From Dorea_D hominis (GTDB lineage Bacteria > Bacillota > Clostridia > Lachnospirales > Lachnospiraceae), in the NCBI RefSeq assembly GCF_014287705.1, contig NZ_JACOOY010000003.1:1-64000 (forward strand): a DNA stretch of 64,000 nucleotides, given 5' to 3'. The notes beneath the pieces were generated by a model. It was not told the DNA's origin. It saw only the letters and a program-made list of their open reading frames with translations, and did not search any database. The position numbers were made by a program, and so were the translations under genes. Position 1 is the first letter of the stretch. Each line of letters starts with the position of its first letter. Positions 15,769-24,249 of this stretch are shown here, piece by piece.

Positions 15769-16578
15769 ATGATAAAAAATTATAAACTCCCCTTAAGACC
15801 TATCGAACGGACATCGTCTGAAAGAGTATCTGTCTTCACCTCTCGAAAAGGAAGTATCACAGTTGAGGCGGCTATAGCAGTGCCGATATTTTTCCTTGCA
15901 GTAGTCTGTCTTTTGTATTTGATGGAGATGATGGCAGTGCAGACGGCAGTGCGAAGCGGACTGCAGTACGCAGGAAAAAGGGCAGCGCAGGAATATGCCA
16001 TAAAACCTTTTATGCAGACGAAGCAATTGGAAAAGGAAGTGATTGAAGGAATCGGTGCTGATCGGTTAGAGAGAAGTATTGTGGAAGGTGGCAGTGCAGG
16101 AATCGACTGCAGTCATTCGCAGATGTCAATACGGACAGGAATTGCGAATCTACAGGCGGAATACAGGATTCGTGTTCCAATTCCGATGTTTTCCATCCCT
16201 ACGATTACATGTGGTGTGGAATTAAAGATCAAGGTGTGGACTGGTTATGAAAAAGAAGGATTTGGAGATCAGCAGAAAGAAACGGTATATATCACAGAAA
16301 CAGGAATGGTTTACCACAGGGATTATCACTGTGCTTATCTGGATCTGACGATTAAGAGTGTGTCAAATGGACAACTGGATACTCTGCGCAACAGCAGTGG
16401 TGGAAAGTATCATCCTTGCGAGCACTGTCATCCGGCAAATGCAGGATCGGTATTTATTACCAATTATGGAAACCGGTATCACAGTTCTGTCTTGTGCAGT
16501 GGACTAAAGCGTACAGTATATGCCATTCCGGTGTCGGAGGCAGCAGGAAAAGGAGTGTGTTCAAAATGTGGAAAATAA
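15769..16578 (+). CDS. TadE-like pseudopilin with C-terminal Cys/His region
   Basis: The 269-residue protein has the class-III-like prepilin signal KGSITVEAAIAVPIFFLA (residues about 27-44), the hallmark of TadE/TadF proteins, with one membrane helix. The C-terminal 100 residues carry two similar units with the pattern YH...C...C..C (YHRDYHCAYL...CEHCHP and YHSSVLCSGL...CSKCGK), a duplicated Cys/His motif that may bind metal or be disulphide-linked outside the cell. The ATG has AAGGAGAAGG before it. The prepilin peptidase gene overlaps its end by 13 bases. Confidence 0.75.
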   Translation: MIKNYKLPLRPIERTSSERVSVFTSRKGSITVEAAIAVPIFFLAVVCLLYLMEMMAVQTAVRSGLQYAGKRAAQEYAIKPFMQTKQLEKEVIEGIGADRLERSIVEGGSAGIDCSHSQMSIRTGIANLQAEYRIRVPIPMFSIPTITCGVELKIKVWTGYEKEGFGDQQKETVYITETGMVYHRDYHCAYLDLTIKSVSNGQLDTLRNSSGGKYHPCEHCHPANAGSVFITNYGNRYHSSVLCSGLKRTVYAIPVSEAAGKGVCSKCGK

Positions 16579-17039
16579 GTCAGATGGTCTGCCTTGGGAT
16601 TCTGGCAGGTATGTCTGTTACGGATTTATTATATCGGAAAGTGTCTGGAGAGCTTCTTGCGGCAGCGGGAATTGGAGCAGTCATTTTTCAGATATGCTAT
16701 GGAAAATGTAATGTCTGGATTCTTGGCGGTGGAATTGCAGTCGGATTATGCTTCCTTGGGATCAGCAGACTGACAGGTGAAGGAATAGGATATGGAGACA
16801 GCATCATGATTCTGTTGCTTGGAATTTATCTGGGAATCTGGAAATTGCTGATTGTACTCTCTGGTGCATTTTTTCTTCTCGCACTGGCTGCGGTCGTGTT
16901 ACTTAGTTATTACAGTATCCGGGGAAAGGGTATGGCGCAAGGAACTGTGGGGATGAAGAAAATATCCCGTAAGTATGTACTTCCCTTTTATCCATTTCTG
17001 ACATGTGGATATATATTATATCTGGTCAGTTGGAAATAG
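16566..17039 (+). CDS. A24-family prepilin peptidase (TadV/CpaA-like)
   Basis: The 157-residue membrane protein has about six hydrophobic segments. The two catalytic aspartates of the A24 family are visible: one in SVTDLLYRK (residue 19) and one in GEGIGYGD, the GxGD motif. It is a short form without the N-methylase domain, as in CpaA/TadV. It should cut the prepilin-like signals of the neighbouring TadE-type proteins. The start ATG at 16566 lies inside the end of the TadE gene; earlier in-frame starts would overlap more and lack a ribosome site. Confidence 0.82.
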   Translation: MWKISQMVCLGILAGMSVTDLLYRKVSGELLAAAGIGAVIFQICYGKCNVWILGGGIAVGLCFLGISRLTGEGIGYGDSIMILLLGIYLGIWKLLIVLSGAFFLLALAAVVLLSYYSIRGKGMAQGTVGMKKISRKYVLPFYPFLTCGYILYLVSWK

Positions 17040-17075
17040 AGCTGGGAGAAGACAAAGCTGAGAGGAGGCAGAAGT

Positions 17076-17501
17076 TTGAAAAGAAGAAAATTATCAGGAA
17101 GCATGACCGTAGAGATGTCTTTCTTAATGCCGATGATATTATTTCTGATCATGGGGTGTATTTTGGCAGTTTTTTACTATCATGATAAAAATATTCTCGG
17201 TGCGGCAGCATATGAGACAGCAGTGGTCGGAAGTACAAAGGCAAGGGAAAAAGATGGCGTAGAAACAGGAAAATTACAGGCATTATACAGAGAGCGGATA
17301 AGAAAAAAATGCGTTTTATTTCCAACGGGTCGAGCAAATGTAACCGTCGGAAAAGAAGAGATAGAAGTGACGGTAACCGCGAAAAAAGGAAAATTCAAAG
17401 TAGCGGTCCGAAAATGTGCTGCCGTTACAGAACCGGAAAGGAAGATCCGGGAGAAAAAGAAACTGGAGGAATTGGCAAATGGAGCGAAAAATAACAATTG
17501 A
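17076..17501 (+). CDS. TadE/TadF-like pseudopilin, small
   Basis: The 141-residue protein starts at TTG with AGAGGAGGC six bases upstream. The signal KLSGSMTVEMSFLMPMILFLIM (split here as a charged lead, then TVEMSFLMPM) is again the TadE type, with the Glu five residues after the processing Gly. A single helix is followed by a short basic domain. It lies between the peptidase and the DUF6382-type gene and overlaps the latter by 23 bases, so all these genes are one operon. Confidence 0.7.
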   Translation: MKRRKLSGSMTVEMSFLMPMILFLIMGCILAVFYYHDKNILGAAAYETAVVGSTKAREKDGVETGKLQALYRERIRKKCVLFPTGRANVTVGKEEIEVTVTAKKGKFKVAVRKCAAVTEPERKIREKKKLEELANGAKNNN

Positions 17502-18246
17502 GGAAGAGACAGAATACAAAGAAGATTATCAGATGTGTATGCTGATGAGTAATGAAATTATAGGAATATTGCCGGTGAGAGGTAGAGGATTTAACGGGCG
17601 AAGTTGCTATGATTATAATGTGAGCGGCAAGATTTCTATGCGGGCAATGTATGAGCGAAATGAAATCAGTGCGAAAGACATAAAAATATTTCTGGAATGT
17701 TTAAGTATGGCGCTTGAGGAAGTGCAAAAATATCTGTTGGACATTCATTGTATATTATTAAACCCGGAATATATTTTTTATGAGGAGGAGCAGTTTTATT
17801 TCTGCTATTATCCACCGAAGACATCGGAATTATGGAAAGACCTGCATGAATTGACGGAGTATTTTGTAAAACATGCAGATTATCAGGAGGAGGAAAGTGT
17901 ACAGACGATCTTTTTTCTGCATAGAGAGACGATGGAAGAAAATTACAGCCTGGATAAGATTATGACAAAGATTCTCTATCAGGAGGATGAGCGAAAAGAA
18001 ACCAGAGAGAATGAGGACAGAGAGATACAGAAAAAGGAGGTGCAAAACAGGAGGAATCTGTGGGAAAAAGAGGAAGTGCGGTATGATACGAGAGAACATG
18101 ACTGGATCGCAGAGCAGGAGATGGGAAGTCTGATCATGGAAGAGACGGAGAATCTGTGGACACCGGTAAGGCGTTTCCTTAGAAAACACAAGAAGCCACG
18201 CTGGGGTGAATGGGATGATCTTCATATTGAAGAGGAAGAATTATAG
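17479..18246 (+). CDS. DUF6382-type protein without FHA domain
   Basis: The 255-residue cytoplasmic protein starts at ATG 17479 behind CTGGAGGA. Residues 10-145 contain the conserved part with YDYNVSGK, LLDIHCILLNPEYIFYE and FCYYPP. Related proteins in clostridia usually continue into a membrane helix and a C-terminal FHA phosphopeptide-binding domain; here the rest is only a charged, possibly coiled-coil tail with no FHA motif. It closes the Tad-like operon. A signalling or assembly role is inferred from neighbours. Confidence 0.6.
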   Translation: MERKITIEEETEYKEDYQMCMLMSNEIIGILPVRGRGFNGRSCYDYNVSGKISMRAMYERNEISAKDIKIFLECLSMALEEVQKYLLDIHCILLNPEYIFYEEEQFYFCYYPPKTSELWKDLHELTEYFVKHADYQEEESVQTIFFLHRETMEENYSLDKIMTKILYQEDERKETRENEDREIQKKEVQNRRNLWEKEEVRYDTREHDWIAEQEMGSLIMEETENLWTPVRRFLRKHKKPRWGEWDDLHIEEEEL

Positions 18247-18278
18247 ATACAATTATGGATGGAATTGTAAAAGAAATT

Positions 18279-18308
18279 TTGATTTTTATATGTAATATAT
18301 GCTATACT
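18279..18308 (+). promoter_or_regulatory. Promoter of the rhomboid gene
   Basis: TTGATT at 18279-18284 and TATACT at 18303-18308 are 18 bases apart and a TGC precedes the -10 box (extended -10). The gene starts 42 bases downstream. Confidence 0.55.
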
Positions 18309-18350
18309 CAAGAAAAGATATCAGATAATTTGAAAGTGTGGTCTGACTAA

Positions 18351-18965
18351 ATGAGATATAAACAGGAAAAAGCGCCCTGTACAGTTTTATTGATTCTGGC
18401 AAATATTATTGTATTCTTTGTACTGACAGCAAAAGGAATGACCGAGGATGCGGAGTTTATGCTTGGACATGGAGCCATGTATATTCCTTATATTATAAAT
18501 CGTGGAGAATACTATCGATTGTTTACGAGCATGTTTATGCATTTTGGATTCGATCATCTTGCGAATAATATGGTAATGTTGCTTGTTATAGGATGGAATC
18601 TGGAAGGTGAGATTGGAAAGATTAAGTTTTTGATCATATATTTCTTAAGTGGGCTGAGTGGGAATATCTTATCAGCACTCTGGGATATGCAAACGGGTGA
18701 TTATGCGGTATCCGCAGGCGCATCCGGCGCAATCTTCGGGATTGTGGGAGCAATTTTATATGTAGCAATTCGTAACCGCGGCCGGATTGGAACGATTACC
18801 GGTCGCGGCATTCTATTTATGATCATATTGAGTCTGTACTATGGATTTACCAGTGGCGGTGTGGATAATTTCGCACACATTGGTGGTCTGATATCCGGTC
18901 TCGTTCTTGCAGTGTTATTGTACTGGAAGAGAAAGCGTAAATACCGTGAAAGTGCCTGGGACTGA
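18351..18965 (+). CDS. Rhomboid-family intramembrane serine protease
   Basis: The 204-residue protein has six membrane helices. The catalytic dyad is Ser125 in GASGAIFG and His176 in AHIGG; HFGFDHLANN near residue 64 is the loop/helix-2 motif of the family. It cleaves membrane-spanning substrates in the bilayer; the substrate is unknown. There is no extra domain. An extended -10 promoter lies upstream and the 3' end overlaps the end of the convergent histidine kinase gene by 51 bases. Confidence 0.92.
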   Translation: MRYKQEKAPCTVLLILANIIVFFVLTAKGMTEDAEFMLGHGAMYIPYIINRGEYYRLFTSMFMHFGFDHLANNMVMLLVIGWNLEGEIGKIKFLIIYFLSGLSGNILSALWDMQTGDYAVSAGASGAIFGIVGAILYVAIRNRGRIGTITGRGILFMIILSLYYGFTSGGVDNFAHIGGLISGLVLAVLLYWKRKRKYRESAWD

Positions 18966-19667
18966 GGAGACAGTAAGTGTTCCGCCATGGGACGTGGCAA
19001 TTCTCCGTGCCAGCGCAAGGCCAAGACCGGTTCCATCTTTTTTATAAGTGACGAATGGCTCAAAGATCTTATCACGTTGTTCCGATGTGATACCGCAGCC
19101 ATTGTCCCGGATCTCGATTACAAGAGACTGTTTTGCAAGACGGGCTTCCAGAAAAATGGAAGGAAGCTGTTCCGGGTTTTTCAAAGCCGGACTGAGTACA
19201 GCAGCTTTTGCATTTGTTAAGAGATTCAGTAACAGTTGACGCAGTTTTACCGGATCAGCCTGAATAACCGGAAGCGCAGGCGGAATTTTAGAAGTCATTT
19301 GAATATCGGTATCCAGGATGGATGTAGCAAAAGAAAGAGCAACACTCCGGAGGAAGGTATTCGTGTCGAGTGACTGAAGAGACAGGCGGTCTCCGTTATT
19401 AAAATCGGAGAGTTCCTCCAGAAGTTGTTTCATATATTCAACATCCTGGTGCATGTTCTTCCAGTGCTTCGAGGGAAGAAGTTCAGGAAATTCATTTTCC
19501 AGAAACTGCAGGTTACTGTATACCAGCGTAAGCGGGTTGCGGATTTCATGACTGATGGTACTGATCTCCATACGGTGATGGGAGAGAAGTCGGGTGAGAA
19601 GTTCCTTTTTCTCAGGGCTTTCTGCCATGATCTGTTGTAATTTGTCGTAGTCTGTCTGCGTAAACAT
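18915..19667 (-). CDS. Soluble sensor histidine kinase
   Basis: The 250-residue protein has no membrane segment or sensor domain. His40 in STISHEIRNPL is the phosphorylation site of a HisKA domain; the ATPase domain has the N box, DNGCGI (G1), FVTYKKDGTGLGLAL (F and G2 boxes). The start has GGAGGCGG before it on the minus strand. No response regulator is nearby, so it is an orphan kinase. Lack of a sensor domain suggests regulation through a partner protein. Its last 51 bases code on the opposite strand for the end of the rhomboid protease. Confidence 0.88.
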   Translation of the reverse strand: MFTQTDYDKLQQIMAESPEKKELLTRLLSHHRMEISTISHEIRNPLTLVYSNLQFLENEFPELLPSKHWKNMHQDVEYMKQLLEELSDFNNGDRLSLQSLDTNTFLRSVALSFATSILDTDIQMTSKIPPALPVIQADPVKLRQLLLNLLTNAKAAVLSPALKNPEQLPSIFLEARLAKQSLVIEIRDNGCGITSEQRDKIFEPFVTYKKDGTGLGLALARRIATSHGGTLTVSSVPGTFTVFTLSLPVQ

Positions 19668-19753
19668 AATACTTACCGCCTCCTTTCTGATTACTCAGTT
19701 TAGCATTGGCGGTTAAAATAATCAATTACATTTATAGAAAGGAAGAAGACATT

Positions 19754-20161
19754 ATGAGAGATGATAATTGTATTTTTTGTAAACTGGCAAATGGGGAGAT
19801 CCCGACAGCAACTTTATATGAGGATGAGGATTTTCGTGTGATTCTGGACGCAAGCCCGGCTGCAAAAGGACATGCACTGATCCTTCCAAAGCAACACTAT
19901 GCGAATCTGTATGAGCTGGATGATTCTGTAGCATCAAAAGTACTCGTACTGGCGAAAAAGATGATCACTAAGATGACAGACATTCTTGGATGTGATGGGT
20001 ACAACATTGTACAGAATAACGGAGAAGCTGCCGGACAGACAGTATTTCATTTCCATATGCATCTGATTCCGAGAAACAAAGGCGATGAGGTAGGTCTTGG
20101 CTGGAAGATGGGCGAGCTTACAGATGAGGACAAGGAAGATATCCTGTCTAAGATAAAATAA
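19754..20161 (+). CDS. HIT-family hydrolase
   Basis: The 135-residue protein has the zinc-binding Cys pair CIFCKL at the N-terminus and the histidine triad HFHMHLIPR near residue 110. HIT (Hint-type) proteins hydrolyse nucleoside phosphoramidates and related nucleotides. The start at 19754 has AAAGGAAGAAG before it; the upstream in-frame start at 19706 lacks a site. It is a single-gene unit, divergent from the kinase. Confidence 0.93.
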   Translation: MRDDNCIFCKLANGEIPTATLYEDEDFRVILDASPAAKGHALILPKQHYANLYELDDSVASKVLVLAKKMITKMTDILGCDGYNIVQNNGEAAGQTVFHFHMHLIPRNKGDEVGLGWKMGELTDEDKEDILSKIK

Positions 20162-20261
20162 GATACAAGAGGCAGAGAATGTGTGTACGTTACAGAATAA
20201 TCTGCAGGTATCATAAAAAGCAGGCAACAAAGGATAAGTTATAGTTATAAAGGAAAGATGG

Positions 20262-20816
20262 GTGAGGTGTATGAACGTACGATCAATTGGGAAACAAGCG
20301 TTTGATGCAATTTATGAATCTAATCTTGAATATGTGTATCGTACAGCGTGTTATTACACCCAAAATCATTATCAGGCTGAAGAGATTACGCAGTGTGTAT
20401 TTATTAAGCTGTACGATAATATGGATAACGTGAATATGCAGTCCGTGAATTCGTGGCTTTTAATAACAACAAAGCACATGGCATTAAATTACAAAAGAGA
20501 TTATGCACGGGAAACACTGATAGATGAACTTCTGTATGATAATGAAGTCGGAGACAGTCTGGAAACATGTTATATGACTGAGTTTGACAGGACAAAGCGA
20601 AAAGAACTGGCGGATGAAATCTATCTGAGATTATTTGAGGAAAATAAACGCTGGTATGATGCCATAATGGCGGTCTATTTGCTTGAAAAGCCACAGAAAG
20701 AAGTGGCACGTGAGATGGGCATTTCGCTGGAAGTGTTACACAGCATGCTATATCGTGCGAAGAAATGGATTCGTAAAAATTACGAGAAGAGATATCGCTA
20801 TTTAGACGAGGCATAA
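20262..20816 (+). CDS. RNA polymerase sigma factor, ECF-like
   Basis: The 184-residue protein has region 2 (EYVYRTACYYTQNHYQAEEI, then VFIKLYDNMDN and SWLLITTKHMALNYKRD) and region 4 (AIMAVYLLEKPQKEVAREMG, LEVLHSMLYRAKKWIRKNY). The start may be GTG 20262, with AAAGGAAAG five bases before it, or ATG 20271 three codons later. A DUF4367-like membrane protein with an anti-sigma-like layout lies beyond murG at 22165 and could be its partner, though they are not in one operon. Confidence 0.8.
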   Translation: MRCMNVRSIGKQAFDAIYESNLEYVYRTACYYTQNHYQAEEITQCVFIKLYDNMDNVNMQSVNSWLLITTKHMALNYKRDYARETLIDELLYDNEVGDSLETCYMTEFDRTKRKELADEIYLRLFEENKRWYDAIMAVYLLEKPQKEVAREMGISLEVLHSMLYRAKKWIRKNYEKRYRYLDEA

Positions 20817-20850
20817 GAAAAGGCTAATCTATAGGACAAAAGGTATAAGA

Positions 20851-20896
20851 AAAGCAGGTCGCAACAGGAATTTGCCTGTATGGCCTGCTTTTTATA
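20851..20896. terminator. Bidirectional terminator between sigma gene and murG
   Basis: AAAGCAGG pairs with CCTGCTTT, with an inner ACAGG/CCTGT stem, and T-rich sequence on both sides. It ends both convergent genes. Confidence 0.7.
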
Positions 20897-20902
20897 TACC
20901 TA

Positions 20903-21976
20903 TTATTTACGCTTGCGGCTGACCGATTCAATCAGATCGATGATCGTATCGATAGAGTTCTGCTGAGAGGACTGCTTCATGGCATCGATGTATTTCTGAC
21001 GGTTCTCATATACCTGATCTACCGTTGCCAGAAGGCTCTCGTTTGTCATCGTCTCTTCTTCCAGAACAACGCTGAAGCCCTGGCGTTCAAATGAACGGGC
21101 ATTCAGGATCTGGTCTCCACGGCTGGCGCTTGCCGGAAGTGGGATCAGGATGTTCGGCTTATGTAAAGCAAGAAGTTCGCAGATAGCGTTCGCTCCGGCA
21201 CGGGAAATAACAACATCTGCCATTGCAAACAGATCCTTCAGTTCGTCTTTGATATATTCGTACTGCATATAACCATCTAAGTGATTCAGTGTAGGATCAA
21301 GACGTCCTTTACCGCACAGATGGATGACCTGATATTTCTTCAATAACTGTGGAAGGATGGCACGGACTGCATTGTTGACTGCAACAGCGCCAAGACTTCC
21401 GCCGATGATGAGGATAACAGGTTTGTCAGATGTGAAACCGAGAAATTCTCTGGCTTTGAACTTATCACCGATTAACAGTTCCTGGCGGATCGGTGATCCG
21501 GTAAGAACCGCTTTGCCTTCCGGCAGATAGCGAAGTGTCTCCGGAAAATTGCAGCAAATCTTTGTTGCAGCGGAAAAGGATAACTTGTTCGCAAGTCCCG
21601 GTGTCATATCAGATTCATGAATAATGGAAGGAACATGACAACTCTTACCAGCCAGAACAACAGGTACGGATACAAATCCACCTTTGGAGAAAATAACGTC
21701 CGGCTTCAGGATCTTGACAAGTTTCCTTGCATCTCCAAGACCTTTGAGAACACGGAATGGATCTGTAAAATTCTGAACGCTGAAATAACGTCTTAACTTA
21801 CCGGTTGCAATCCCGTGATATGGGATTCCAAACTGCTCGATCAGTTCTTTCTCAATTCCGTTGTAAGAGCCGATATAGTGGATATCGTATTGCAATTCTT
21901 TTAAACGAGGAAGCAGTGCAATATTAGGAGTAACGTGACCTGCCGTACCGCCTCCGGTTAAAATAATTCGTTTCAT
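20903..21976 (-). CDS. murG: UDP-GlcNAc:lipid I N-acetylglucosaminyltransferase MurG
   Basis: The 357-residue glycosyltransferase makes lipid II from lipid I at the inner face of the membrane, the last cytoplasmic step of peptidoglycan precursor synthesis. Diagnostic features are the N-terminal GGGTAGHVTPN loop, GGFVSVPVV, the second glycine loop IIGGSLGAVAVN and the C-terminal ISRAGANAICELLAL with the UDP-binding Glu. The ATG at 21976 has GGGAGGTCAC before it; earlier in-frame codons add a non-homologous stretch. It is apart from any dcw cluster, as is common in clostridia. Confidence 0.96.
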   Translation of the reverse strand: MKRIILTGGGTAGHVTPNIALLPRLKELQYDIHYIGSYNGIEKELIEQFGIPYHGIATGKLRRYFSVQNFTDPFRVLKGLGDARKLVKILKPDVIFSKGGFVSVPVVLAGKSCHVPSIIHESDMTPGLANKLSFSAATKICCNFPETLRYLPEGKAVLTGSPIRQELLIGDKFKAREFLGFTSDKPVILIIGGSLGAVAVNNAVRAILPQLLKKYQVIHLCGKGRLDPTLNHLDGYMQYEYIKDELKDLFAMADVVISRAGANAICELLALHKPNILIPLPASASRGDQILNARSFERQGFSVVLEEETMTNESLLATVDQVYENRQKYIDAMKQSSQQNSIDTIIDLIESVSRKRK

Positions 21977-22164
21977 AGTGACCTCCCAGATTTTAGCATT
22001 TACCTTTGTGGTAGTTATACTATATAATAAATGTACTATAATTGATGTCAGGTCTGAAAACATGACAGACCTCTGTACCTATATATTATACGTTACAGGG
22101 AAAATAGGTCAAGAGAAAGAAAAAAGTTCATTGATTTTTGAGAGAGAAAGGGAACAGGAAAAAC

Positions 22165-23208
22165 ATGAAAGAAAGCAAAGATCCATTTGATCGGATGATC
22201 CTGGATGATTTGGAGCGGGAAGCTGATGAGATCCGGCGCAACGTAGCAGCAGCGAATCTTCCGCCGATGACCAATGAACAGAAAGAAAGAATACGTGAAA
22301 ATATCCAGAAAGAAATAGATGCCCGTGAGGTGCAGAAAATCTGCGAGCAATTGCCGAAAGAGTATCAGGAAGCCTTGAAAATCGGAATGGAAACGATAGA
22401 AAAAGAGAATCGGAAATCTGGCAAAGATAACGAAACGGAAGCAACGAAAGTCAGGGTAGATAAGGAAACGGAAGCGACGAAAGTCAGAGCAGATAAGGAA
22501 ACGGAAGAGCCGAAAGCCGGAGCAGATAAGGAGACGGAAGAAGGAGAAACAGGATTCGGAGCAAACAAGGAGACAGAAGAAGGAGAGCTGAGTGCCGGAA
22601 CAGATGAGAAAAAGCAAAGCTCCAGGAGAAAGGCATATCTTTCGCGGGTGGCGGCAGCAGTTGTTATAGTTCTGCTTGCAGGCGGAATCGGAGTTACCAG
22701 CTTTGGAGGACCTGAACGGGTGATGGAGATGATGAAGAGAAATGTCGGCAGTCGAGAAGTAGAGCAGGTGGATTCAAATAAAGATAATTTGGTGATTAAA
22801 GAAGAAAATGAGGAAAAGGCATACCAGAAAATAAAGGATGAGTTGGGAATTGAGCCGGTGAGAATTATAGATCGTCCAGATGGTTTCAAGTATAAATGGA
22901 CAAAGTTAGAAAAGAGGGCACAGATTTCTGAAATTATGTATCAATACAAAGAAGAAAATATTCTGTATACAATTAGTATGACACAATCAAATAATTCTAT
23001 GGGAATAGATGTGGATGATATAGAAGTAGGAAAATACATGGAGAAAGTAAATGGAGTAAATATAAGTATACATGAATATAAAGTATCAAAATCTAAAGAA
23101 AAAAGATATGTTGCAAAATTTAAATATTTAGGTGTTAGGTATTATCTGACAGGCGTAATGCCGAAAAAAGATTTTAATAATATTTTAAAAAAATTATATT
23201 TTTCTTAA
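22165..23208 (+). CDS. DUF4367-like membrane protein with tandem repeats
   Basis: The 347-residue protein starts at ATG 22165 behind ACAGGAAAAA. Residues 1-75 are charged and helical. Residues about 90-155 hold five imperfect copies of a unit around ADKETEE. One membrane helix (about 163-183) is followed by an outside domain with MTQSNNSMGIDVDD and YLTGVMPKKDF typical of DUF4367 proteins, which often sit with ECF sigma factors. An anti-sigma or envelope-stress sensing role fits, with the sigma gene 1.3 kb upstream as a possible partner; this is inference. The tail from 22900 on is more AT-rich than the start. Confidence 0.65.
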   Translation: MKESKDPFDRMILDDLEREADEIRRNVAAANLPPMTNEQKERIRENIQKEIDAREVQKICEQLPKEYQEALKIGMETIEKENRKSGKDNETEATKVRVDKETEATKVRADKETEEPKAGADKETEEGETGFGANKETEEGELSAGTDEKKQSSRRKAYLSRVAAAVVIVLLAGGIGVTSFGGPERVMEMMKRNVGSREVEQVDSNKDNLVIKEENEEKAYQKIKDELGIEPVRIIDRPDGFKYKWTKLEKRAQISEIMYQYKEENILYTISMTQSNNSMGIDVDDIEVGKYMEKVNGVNISIHEYKVSKSKEKRYVAKFKYLGVRYYLTGVMPKKDFNNILKKLYFS

Positions 23209-23301
23209 AATACGCGTCAGTTTTTCCAGACTTATGTGTCTTTATATATAGAGGATGGGATATGAGGAGAACATGGAGGATACATGAGATTGGAGGTGCT
23301 G

Positions 23302-23808
23302 ATGGAAAAAAAGAATCGAAAAAGATATTCACTTCTACTGGTAATGTTAATGCTGACCTGTTTAATATGGAACAGTACATTATCAGTAAAAGCAGAAGGT
23401 GAGAAAAAGATTGGTGAGTCATATCTGACTCATGAAGAGGAAGCTGAAGGTACAACGCCAGTAAAAGTGATGCGTGGTGAAGATTTGATGACTGGATATT
23501 CCAAAATTCGGAGGATGGGACCGGAAAAGTTATATGCAGGAGGATCAACAATAGCATCGCATACAGTAGAGCGCATTGGTGTAGCGGTTATGGTGGAACG
23601 TGCCAAGGAAGGTGCTACAGAATGGGAATTTTATGAAAGTTGGCAGAAGTTTGATGAAAATACAGATAATCTATCCTCATGGAAACAGATGGATGTTGAA
23701 GGGGACTGGTATTACCGGGTTCGATGTGTACATTCAGCTAATGAGGATATAAGCAGTAGCTTTACAAACGGTGTTTTTATTGAAAAAAAGAGTATCCTTG
23801 AGCTTTAA
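23302..23808 (+). CDS. Secreted protein, DUF6147-like
   Basis: The 168-residue protein starts at ATG 23302 behind TGGAGGTG. Residues 1-30 form a signal peptide (KKNRKRYSLLLVMLMLTC then a cleavage region ending VKAEG). The mature part contains RKMGP-like and TVERIGVAVMVERA stretches and ends with an Ig-like SWKQMDVEGDWYYRVRCVHS segment, as in small secreted clostridial proteins. Function unknown. It stands alone, followed by the inverted-repeat element. Confidence 0.6.
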   Translation: MEKKNRKRYSLLLVMLMLTCLIWNSTLSVKAEGEKKIGESYLTHEEEAEGTTPVKVMRGEDLMTGYSKIRRMGPEKLYAGGSTIASHTVERIGVAVMVERAKEGATEWEFYESWQKFDENTDNLSSWKQMDVEGDWYYRVRCVHSANEDISSSFTNGVFIEKKSILEL

Positions 23809-23878
23809 AAAAGAAAATAAGTATAAAGAAAACAAGTATAAGGAAACCAAAAACTAATTTAACAAAGGAACATGTGCA

Positions 23879-24038
23879 ATGCGGGGACTGCGCCGGGCGC
23901 TGAGTGGAAAGGCGTCTGAAGAAACTGTCAATAATATTTTTAAAAGAAAGAGAATATTTCAGTTTACCGAGTTTTTCAACCGCATGCAAACAAAGTTAGG
24001 ACTTATTGGAAGCTTGGCGTTCGGCGCAGTCCCCGCAT
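23879..24038 (+). repeat. Long hairpin element with G-U pairs
   Basis: Arms 23879-23904 and 24013-24038 pair over 26 bp: the outer 16 bp (ATGCGGGGACTGCGCC with its exact complement) are perfect, the inner 10 bp need four G-T pairs. G-T pairs are stable only in RNA read from the plus strand. The 108 bases inside hold further stems (AAACTG/CAGTTT around AATATT/AATATT). It could be a structured RNA or a MITE-like element copied from one. Confidence 0.6.
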
Positions 24039-24120
24039 AAGATTCTAAAATTGAAAAAAGACAAGTGAAAAGATAAGCGAAAAAGCTGCCGTAATGGCAG
24101 CTTTTTTGATGGAAAATTCG

Positions 24121-24249
24121 CAAAAAGTTGTAAAGTGGATAAAAACGGTCAAAAACAGGTTAGAAAAGTGGATGAAAACAGCTAAAAACAGGTTGGAAAA
24201 GTGGATGAAAATAGCCAAAAATGGGTTGGAAAAATGGATGAAATCATGT
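24121..24249 (+). repeat. 33-bp tandem repeat
   Basis: Nearly four units of about 33 bases, core AAACAGGTTGGAAAAGTGGATG, lie end to end; units at 24151 and 24184 differ at only a few bases. In one frame they read KNRLEKWMKTA. They abut the broken DUF4143 gene and may have arisen by slippage at the deletion point. Confidence 0.75.

Noticed and set aside
15705..15785. 26-codon frame before the TadE-like gene
   Set aside because: It overlaps the TadE start, has no convincing ribosome site and codes for a random basic peptide.
22093..22889. Long minus-strand frames opposite the DUF4367-like gene
   Set aside because: The apparent repeats (CSDFRRFRFLI) are shadows of the ADKETEE repeats on the plus strand.
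24121..24249. CRISPR-like short tandem repeats
   Set aside because: Units abut without spacers and no cas gene is present.
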